From DASYQV01 sp036005125 (GTDB lineage Bacteria > Acidobacteriota > Vicinamibacteria > Vicinamibacterales > UBA2999): a stretch of DNA of 11,925 bases. A program made the translations under genes and the position numbers. Location: positions 1 to 11,925 of the forward strand of contig DASYQV010000191.1 of the NCBI GenBank assembly GCA_036005125.1. The letters run 5' to 3'. The notes beneath the pieces are model-generated. The model was not told where the DNA came from. It saw only the letters and a program-made list of their open reading frames with translations, and searched no databases. Of this stretch, positions 7,140 to 11,925 are shown piece after piece (the stretch's first letter is position 1; each line of letters starts with the position of its first letter).

Positions 7140-8156
7140 ATGCATCAATGGAAGGTTCGGCCGAACCACGAGCAACCGCTCGCGCTGGTGGAAGCCGTTC
7201 ACCGCGATCCGGGAGAGGGCGAGGTCGTCATCCGCATGCACGCCGCGTCACTCAACTTTCGTGACCAGCTCCTGCTGGCTGGCCGCTATCCCACCGGCCG
7301 CGACCAGCCGGTGGTGCCGCTGTCGGATGGCGCCGGTGAGGTCATCGGTATTGGGCGAGGGGTCACGCGCGTCAAGGTTGGCGATCGAGTGACCGCCACG
7401 ACCATCACCAACTGGGTCGACGGACGGTTCGACCCGCCGATGGGTGCCGGCTCGATCGGGTTCTCCCTCGATGGATGGTTATCCGAGGAGGTCGTATTGC
7501 CGGAAACGGCTCTCGTCGTGCTCCCGGATACGCTTTCCTACAGCGCCGCCGCGACGTTGCCGTGCGCGGGCGTCACGGCGTGGAACGCGGTGATCGAAAC
7601 CGCGCGGATCGGCCCCGCCGAATCCGTCCTCGCACTAGGGACCGGCGGCGTGTCGATGTTTGCGGTCCAGATTGCAAAGCTCGTAGGTGCTCAGGCTCTC
7701 ATCACCTCGAGTAGCGACGCCAAGCTCGAACGGGCGTACGCTCTCGGCGCCGACCTCGGCGTGAACTACCGGACGTGTCCGGAGTGGGAGACGCGGGTCC
7801 GCGAGCTGACCGACGGCCAAGGAGTCGATCTCGTCATCGAGAACGCTGCCACGCTGCGCCAGTCGGTGCAGGCGACCCGATACGGCGGGACCGTAGCCGT
7901 GATCGGCATGCTTGCGGTGCTCGTGCCCGGCGGGTCACGCCCTAACGGGGACCTGACCGATCTCCTCCGCTTCGGCGTAACCGTGACCCCGATAATGATG
8001 GGAAACCGACGCATGTTAACGCGGATGGTCAATGCGTTTGCGCGTCATCACGTTGAGCCGGTCATCGACCGGGAGTTCCCATTTGACGAGGCGCCGGCTG
8101 CGTATCAGGCATTGGCCGAAGCCGCCCACGTGGGAAAGCTTGTGATCACCAACTAG
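7140..8156 (+). CDS. Zinc-less MDR-family NAD(P)-dependent oxidoreductase
   Basis: A 338-residue medium-chain dehydrogenase/reductase. It has a GroES-like N-terminal domain (about 1-125) with NFRDQLLLAGRYP (39-51) where zinc alcohol dehydrogenases carry the catalytic cysteine. A Rossmann domain follows with the dinucleotide motif GTGGVS (167-172), and a short C-terminal catalytic segment ends in GKLVITN. Only C142 and C213 are present, so neither the catalytic cysteine nor the four-cysteine structural zinc lobe exists. This points to the quinone-oxidoreductase-like or enoyl-reductase branch. The SSSDAK run after the second beta strand (190-195) is compatible with NADPH. The ATG at 7140 is chosen because GGGAGGG (7126-7132) precedes it; the open frame to 7011 is not supported. 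It is probably cytoplasmic. The substrate is unknown. Confidence 0.92.
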   Translation: MHQWKVRPNHEQPLALVEAVHRDPGEGEVVIRMHAASLNFRDQLLLAGRYPTGRDQPVVPLSDGAGEVIGIGRGVTRVKVGDRVTATTITNWVDGRFDPPMGAGSIGFSLDGWLSEEVVLPETALVVLPDTLSYSAAATLPCAGVTAWNAVIETARIGPAESVLALGTGGVSMFAVQIAKLVGAQALITSSSDAKLERAYALGADLGVNYRTCPEWETRVRELTDGQGVDLVIENAATLRQSVQATRYGGTVAVIGMLAVLVPGGSRPNGDLTDLLRFGVTVTPIMMGNRRMLTRMVNAFARHHVEPVIDREFPFDEAPAAYQALAEAAHVGKLVITN

Positions 8157-8168
8157 TCAACGTCTTCC

Positions 8169-9329
8169 TCAGCGGGGCACAACAGAGGAAATCCGGTCCA
8201 ACAGCGTCTGCAGCTCCGGATTACGTACGCCGGCCGTCGACGCGCGCAGATTGCTCAGCACACGCCGAGCGATCCGGCGCGACGAGGAATCTTCGAGAAC
8301 CCGTGCTTGATCCAGGAGCTCGGTCACGCGCTCTTTCAGCTTGGCAACGCCGCCGTCGATGTCCAATTCCTCCAGCAGCGCCAGGATCGTACCGGTGATC
8401 TCCTGTTCGCGTGCCTCGTCGGCGCGTTCGAGGTTCAGGGCAGCCGTCGCGCTCGGCTGCGCGGCCAGGCGCGCCGCGCGCTGATTCAGCCCGGTCACAT
8501 TCTTGAAGAGGCGGAAGTCCTGAGCGATCGACTGCACTTCGCGCATCATGGCCAGGCTGCTCTTCAGACCCTCAGCTCGGGACATTCGCCTCGCGAACAT
8601 GTCGTCGATCAGTGTTCGATCGCGCGGACGGATGCCGCTCGTCATTGCTTGGAGCTCCATCCACTCGACGGCCTCGGTCGCCGCTTCGCCCGGAAGCCAT
8701 GTGTGCCCACCCTCGAAAACCACCACCCGATGCGGACTTCTGAGGGTGCGGTCGAGATTCAGCACTTCCAGGTAATTGAAATCGTCCGTACCGGCCGTGG
8801 CGAAGATTGGAAACGCGACCGATTCGCGGAACTCCCCAGGCGGAAAACCGGCGCTCGACGCAAACACGCCGGCGATTCCTGGATGGATACGCCCAGCGAT
8901 CAGGTCCGGGTGGAGCGCCACCATCATCGCCACGCGCGCACCGCCCGACATCCCCGCCGTGTATATGCGCTTGAGGTCTACCGGAAATCGCCCGGTGAGG
9001 TCCGCAGTCATGGCCCTCGCTGCGTCGAGACTGAGCTTCCACGGTCCATTTCTTGAATTGTTCGATCCGGCCACGATATAGCCGTAGCGCTCTGCTCCGG
9101 CCTGGTAGCGCTCGACGCCCCGCCGGCCGCGCCCGCCTGCGTCGAATGCGAGAATGATGGGCCACATGCGGTCGGTTGTGAACTTCGACGGCAGATAGAG
9201 CGAATAGTGCTGCGCCGGGTCGTCGTTACACGCGACGTCATCGATAATCTGCCCTCGCGGCAGATCCAGCGCCGATCCCGTCACGCCGGCGAACAACGCA
9301 CCAAGTAAACAGCTCAGAAGCTTCTTCAT
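8169..9329 (-). CDS. Secreted alpha/beta-hydrolase (esterase-like) with helical C-terminal extension
   Basis: A 386-residue protein with a signal peptide (MKKLLSCLLGALFAGVTGSA, 1-20) and an alpha/beta-hydrolase core to about residue 228. The nucleophile elbow is GMSGGA (126-131, serine 128), with an acid candidate in TAGTDDFNY (D182 or D183) and the catalytic histidine in FEGGHTWLP (H209). The YSLYLPSKF opening and MWPIILAFDAGGRG segment resemble polyhydroxybutyrate-depolymerase and feruloyl-esterase-like lipases. Residues 229-386 are rich in Ala, Arg, Glu and Leu and look largely helical; I do not recognise them. ATG 9329 is preferred because the signal peptide begins there; a GTG at 9341 adds four residues, and neither start has a good Shine-Dalgarno. 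It ends 12 bases from the convergent MDR stop. The ester or polymer substrate is unknown. Confidence 0.85.
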   Translation of the reverse strand: MKKLLSCLLGALFAGVTGSALDLPRGQIIDDVACNDDPAQHYSLYLPSKFTTDRMWPIILAFDAGGRGRRGVERYQAGAERYGYIVAGSNNSRNGPWKLSLDAARAMTADLTGRFPVDLKRIYTAGMSGGARVAMMVALHPDLIAGRIHPGIAGVFASSAGFPPGEFRESVAFPIFATAGTDDFNYLEVLNLDRTLRSPHRVVVFEGGHTWLPGEAATEAVEWMELQAMTSGIRPRDRTLIDDMFARRMSRAEGLKSSLAMMREVQSIAQDFRLFKNVTGLNQRAARLAAQPSATAALNLERADEAREQEITGTILALLEELDIDGGVAKLKERVTELLDQARVLEDSSSRRIARRVLSNLRASTAGVRNPELQTLLDRISSVVPR

Positions 9330-9723
9330 GGTTCGGACCACGTTCCGAGCCTGCTTCCTGCTGTCAGGTGCTCTTCTGAGCCGCGCACTCCTTGGCGCGG
9401 TCCACTCAGGATGTGTTCATTCGGATGTAGCGGCGAGGCCATGCTGTGAACTCGTTGCGAGCACAGCGTGATCACCGGGTCCGCGCTTCGGATTCGTGCG
9501 CTTCCGGACGATCAGTTCGCAATGCCAGCGCAGTCGGGTGGCAGGCGGACACTGGTGGACACGACGACCTGTGGCGATCCGGGCTGTGAACGGACCTCTA
9601 TCGGGTGTGGTCGGATAATCGACCTTCGGTTAACCGTCCGGATCTACCCGGAAAGGGCCCTGAGAGCCCTGTCGTCATCGGCCGCTTATCAGGCCTGCCA
9701 CCAGTCTGTCAGGGCCGACCTGC
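9330..9723. other. 394-bp gap with hairpins, no convincing gene
   Basis: I see no coding sequence here on either strand; open frames lack family-like residues and ribosome-binding sites. It holds the leader of the hydrolase gene and the downstream region of the 9724-10854 gene, both on the minus strand. It contains a CCGCGC/GCGCGG stem with an 8-base loop (9381-9400), a long hairpin (9440-9470), a perfect palindrome CGGTTAACCG (9627-9636) and an AGGGC/GCCCT stem (9654-9670). None is followed by a T run on either strand, so intrinsic terminators are not supported. Confidence 0.6.
9440..9470. repeat. Long imperfect hairpin
   Basis: CATGCTGTG (9440-9448) pairs with CACAGCGTG (9462-9470) over nine positions with one G:T wobble. 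Inside it, CTCG (9451-9454) pairs with CGAG (9458-9461) around a TTG loop, leaving an AA bulge. It lies about 110 bases upstream of the secreted hydrolase start and could be a leader structure, protein-binding site or processed 3' end of the upstream gene. No T tract follows on either strand. Confidence 0.55.
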
Positions 9724-10854
9724 TCATTTCTTCCGATCGGGCACCTGGGCTTCAAGCACGCGAGCGCCGCGAAGGACGCCGGCCAACGCATAGTTGCCTT
9801 CATGACACGCGTACTCGTACAGCGGTTCCTCGGTAGCCAGCCACGGGTACTCCCCCGTCCACGACCGATCCCATGTTGTCGGATCTTCGACCGTGAACCG
9901 GTACAGGATCGTCTTGTCGCCGGTGCGCGTGAACCGTTCGATCACCTTCAAGTTCTCGCCCGATCCGCGGAACTGCGTCTTCTCGGTGAAGTTGGTCGTC
10001 TCGACGACGAGCGTGTCGCCTTCCCAGCGGCCAGTGGAATCGCCCATCCAACTTTTGATGTGCGCGGGAGGATGCGTGCCGCCGATACGGATGATGCGCG
10101 CGTCGTGAACCATCTCGTTGAGAATCATGACGGTGTCGCGCGTCTGCACGATCTGCTTCAGGTTGTTGTAGAAGTAATTGGGAAGCGTGGGCGGTCCAGA
10201 CGTCGAGCCAAAACCGAGCAGGCACCGCTCGGCGAGCGGGCGCGCTTCGGGACCGTCGTACTGTCCTGATGGACCGCCCGTCGCGCCTTCGGCCGCGTCT
10301 GGACTCAAGCGCCGGGCCAGGAAAGCAGCGTTTCGCTCGCGCGCTTCCGGCTTCATCGGCGGCACCCGACCGTCTGCAGGATCGATGATCAGCGATGTTC
10401 GGCGCTGTCCATCGACGGTGACGACACGATCGCCGGGGTTGATCCAAATGAGGTTGTAGCCACCGACCTGCCCGCCGCCCGCGCGGAACAAACCCTCGAG
10501 AAACGATTTCGTCGGCGTCTTGTCGCCACCAACCGGAGGAGCCGGTCGGTGCGGATCGACCGGCTCGAGGTCCTTCTCGTTTCGCTTCACCTCGTAGAGC
10601 TCGATCGCCGCGGCCTCGGCGTCAGTCATGGTCAGCCGACCGCCGAACTCCGCGGGCCGCTCGAGCGGCGTGATGGTGGCGACGTTGTAGAACCCCGTCA
10701 GGTCGGGGCGGCCGTCCGGCGTCCGCGGCGGTGCATAGGCCTTCGCCTTGGCCCGAGGCGCCGTGCCTTGCGCTGCAACGGTTCCCGCATAGATCCATGC
10801 GGCCGCGGTCGCGATGGCAAGGCTTCCGAGGAGAGCGAGCAGTCGGCTGTGCAT
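9724..10854 (-). CDS. Exported protein of an uncharacterised acidobacterial family (GRWEGDTLVVET motif)
   Basis: A 376-residue protein with a signal peptide (1-28, hydrophobic core LLALLGSLAIATAAAW, then TVAAQG). The mature protein begins with PRTPDGRPDLTGFYN (43-57) and carries WMGDSTGRWEGDTLVVET (269-286). Both are hallmarks of a family abundant in Acidobacteria and some Gammaproteobacteria that is usually labelled hypothetical. A PGDRVVTVDGQ segment (140-150) and many beta-prone stretches suggest a beta-rich fold. No catalytic motif is evident. The ATG at 10854 is supported by GGAG 8 bases upstream and by a TATAAT box 21 bases upstream. It stands alone on the minus strand. A decayed relative lies 250 bases away on the other strand. 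Function is unknown; a periplasmic location is inferred. Confidence 0.88.
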   Translation of the reverse strand: MHSRLLALLGSLAIATAAAWIYAGTVAAQGTAPRAKAKAYAPPRTPDGRPDLTGFYNVATITPLERPAEFGGRLTMTDAEAAAIELYEVKRNEKDLEPVDPHRPAPPVGGDKTPTKSFLEGLFRAGGGQVGGYNLIWINPGDRVVTVDGQRRTSLIIDPADGRVPPMKPEARERNAAFLARRLSPDAAEGATGGPSGQYDGPEARPLAERCLLGFGSTSGPPTLPNYFYNNLKQIVQTRDTVMILNEMVHDARIIRIGGTHPPAHIKSWMGDSTGRWEGDTLVVETTNFTEKTQFRGSGENLKVIERFTRTGDKTILYRFTVEDPTTWDRSWTGEYPWLATEEPLYEYACHEGNYALAGVLRGARVLEAQVPDRKK

Positions 10855-10862
10855 GCACGAGT

Positions 10863-10880
10863 CTCCGGCCCGCCATTATA
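10863..10880 (-). promoter_or_regulatory. Perfect -10 box and ribosome-binding site of the 9724-10854 gene
   Basis: On the minus strand TATAAT occupies 10880-10875, and GGAG occupies 10866-10863, 8 bases before the ATG at 10854. If transcription starts about 7 bases after the box, the leader is only about 14 bases. I see no good -35 hexamer at 16-18 bases upstream, so an extended contact or an activator may be needed. The box alone could also be chance. Confidence 0.5.
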
Positions 10881-11105
10881 GCGTGAGTGGATGCCGATTG
10901 ACTTCAGACTTCGAGTCGGGCGTTTCTGTTGAAGGCAGTGGTGTCAGCCGTTGCGCTGCTGATGGTGGCGAAAAAATCCGACGTGCCGATTCTCGTGACT
11001 GTCGACGTACCCTCGCGCGGCCCCGCCTGTAAAAGCATTGACGCGCGGCGGTGCAACGCAAAGAAGTGCTTGTGGAGTTGCGCGGTTCCGGAACAGCGAC
11101 TATAG
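10881..11105. other. Non-coding or heavily decayed stretch
   Basis: No intact gene. In the same plus-strand frame as the fragment at 11106, a TTG at 10929 begins LKAVVSAVALLMVA, which looks like a signal-peptide start. The text after it is not family-like and the frame ends at TAG 11103-11105. This may be the decayed 5' end of the same pseudogene with its middle deleted, or chance. Confidence 0.3.
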
Positions 11106-11348
11106 GTCGTCTTCTTTGCGTACGAATACGCGGGCGCGGTTCGCAACGTCTACATGACCGGTGCCGCACCCTCGTCGGTGGATTCGTGGATGGGACAGTA
11201 GGTCGGCCGATGGGATGGCGACACGCTCGTCGTCGAAGCGAGCGGCTTCAACGGTCAGACCTGGTTCGATCAGATGCGGGAGTCGCTGTCTCGTACGAAC
11301 GACAACTTCCTCCCGACGACGAACTGGCGGCTGCTGGTGAGTGAGTAA
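11106..11348 (+). pseudogene. Decayed relative of the GRWEGDTLVVET family
   Basis: In one plus-strand frame this reads YEYAGAVRNVYM (11121-11156) and then DSWMGQ, a TAG at 11199-11201, and VGRWDGDTLVVEASGFNGQT followed by WFDQ. This aligns with DSTGRWEGDTLVVETTNFTE of the intact gene at 9724-10854 and with the common family form. A second in-frame stop, TAG, lies just upstream at 11103-11105. After WFDQ the reading no longer resembles the family and ends at TAA 11346-11348. The N-terminal half is absent or unrecognisable. I conclude a truncated, stop-containing pseudogene on the strand opposite the intact copy. Reading it as one gene with suppressed stops is unlikely because the flanks are missing too. 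Confidence 0.78.
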
Positions 11349-11537
11349 GGTGGTGAGCGACTCGCCACGGTATGTGGTCCTGCGCGACACCCTGACCATC
11401 TCGCGCATCATCGCGGTCAGTTGTAAGGCGCGTATTTTTCACGAAAGCGTCGGTGCGTCCCTCCGTTGTCTGGTCCTGCAAGGGCTTCCTGTGCATCGTT
11501 CAGCCTGGATCTGATAACACTTCCGGCGGTATCGGCC
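11349..11537. other. Intergenic region, nothing recognised
   Basis: These 189 bases lie between the pseudogene stop and the SGNH hydrolase stop. I see no gene, no clear terminator hairpin with a T run, and no repeat. Confidence 0.5.
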
Positions 11538-11925
11538 TTACTTGAACAGTGACAGGTCAATGCACTCGCCCATGTGCACATAGCCGCGGTCACTGGGGTG
11601 CAGACCATCGCCGGAGTCATAAATCGGAAGCATCTTCCTGGGGTCCTTTGGATCGGACAGGCACTTGTCAAAGTCGATCACCGCATCGAAGGCACGGCTG
11701 GTCCGAATCCACTGGTTGATCGCTTGGTGCTTCCGCCATTTCTCATGCGTCCAGTTGTCGTTGGTAAATATCGACTCCCACCAAGGCACCAGGGTTCCAC
11801 CGTAGATCTTGATGCCTGCCGAGTGTGCCCGCAGGATCATCTGTTTGTAGCCGTTGATCACGTCATCAGCCGTCACGACCGTCGTGGGATCGTCGGGCGG
11901 CGGCCCGGAATTCCGAAGGTCGTTT
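11538..11925 (-). CDS. SGNH/GDSL-type hydrolase, C-terminal half (5' end beyond window)
   Basis: The minus-strand frame is open from the right edge to TAA at 11538-11540 and gives 128 residues. It begins NDL at the very edge, matching block III (GxND) of SGNH hydrolases, whose asparagine helps form the oxyanion hole. It continues with GYKQMILRAHSAGIKIYGGT, then LVPW, the usual strand after it, and ends with DSGDGLHPSDRGYVHMGE, where D and H of DGLHP (codons near 11598-11609) are the block V catalytic pair. The nucleophile serine block is outside the window. Such enzymes deacetylate or de-esterify polysaccharides, lipids or small esters; the substrate cannot be told. A GTG at 11876 would be an internal start and is rejected because it would lose block III. 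Base composition is noticeably less GC-rich than in the neighbours. Confidence 0.85.
   Translation of the reverse strand, partial: NDLRNSGPPPDDPTTVVTADDVINGYKQMILRAHSAGIKIYGGTLVPWWESIFTNDNWTHEKWRKHQAINQWIRTSRAFDAVIDFDKCLSDPKDPRKMLPIYDSGDGLHPSDRGYVHMGECIDLSLFK

Noticed and set aside
9654..9670. AGGGC/GCCCT stem as an intrinsic terminator of the 9724-10854 gene
   Set aside because: The stem is only 5 bp and no T run follows on the minus strand.
10876..11169. Minus-strand 97-codon frame upstream of the 10854 start
   Set aside because: Arg/Ser-rich without homology-like features; it overlaps the promoter and the pseudogene on the other strand.
1..11925. CRISPR array, tRNA, rRNA, insertion sequence or prophage
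   Set aside because: No regularly spaced direct repeats, no tRNA-like cloverleaf, no transposase or phage protein motifs were seen on either strand.

Overview
The window is high-GC bacterial DNA. Almost every intact gene encodes an exported, poorly characterised protein: planctomycete-type c-type cytochrome/DUF1592, HXXSHH/DUF1552, secreted ankyrin repeats, and a 'GRWEGDTLVVET' family protein. This mix is typical of Acidobacteriota, especially soil Vicinamibacteria/Solibacter-like lineages. That placement is inferred from gene content; no rRNA or marker gene is present.

Left third (1-5271, minus strand): a tight three-gene operon, transcribed right to left. First is a DUF1592-type protein with two CxxCH motifs (2755-5271). 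It overlaps by ATGA a Tat-signal DUF1552/HXXSHH protein (1424-2758). Two bases later comes a secreted ankyrin-repeat protein (1-1421) that runs off the left edge. The spacing implies coupled translation and a shared envelope function, which is unknown.

Middle (5272-8156): a gap holding a decayed AraC-type C-terminus (about 5429-5584, +), then a VOC/glyoxalase-fold protein (5663-6085, +), then an orphan protein fragment (6097-6304, +). Next is a secreted protein with an N-terminal histidine after the signal peptide, resembling copper-dependent polysaccharide monooxygenases (6305-6961, -). It is divergent from a zinc-less MDR oxidoreductase (7140-8156, +).

Right third (8157-11925): a secreted alpha/beta-hydrolase with a helical C-terminal extension (8169-9329, -), a 394-bp gap with hairpins, an intact exported protein of an unassigned acidobacterial family (9724-10854, -) with a perfect TATAAT box, and a decayed fragment of the same family on the opposite strand (11106-11348, +). 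The right edge holds the C-terminal half of an SGNH/GDSL hydrolase (11538-11925, -) with visibly lower GC.

The general picture is an accessory, export-rich stretch with possible roles in polymer or ester breakdown and envelope redox chemistry. It contains three decayed gene fragments. No CRISPR array, tRNA, rRNA, IS element or phage gene was seen.
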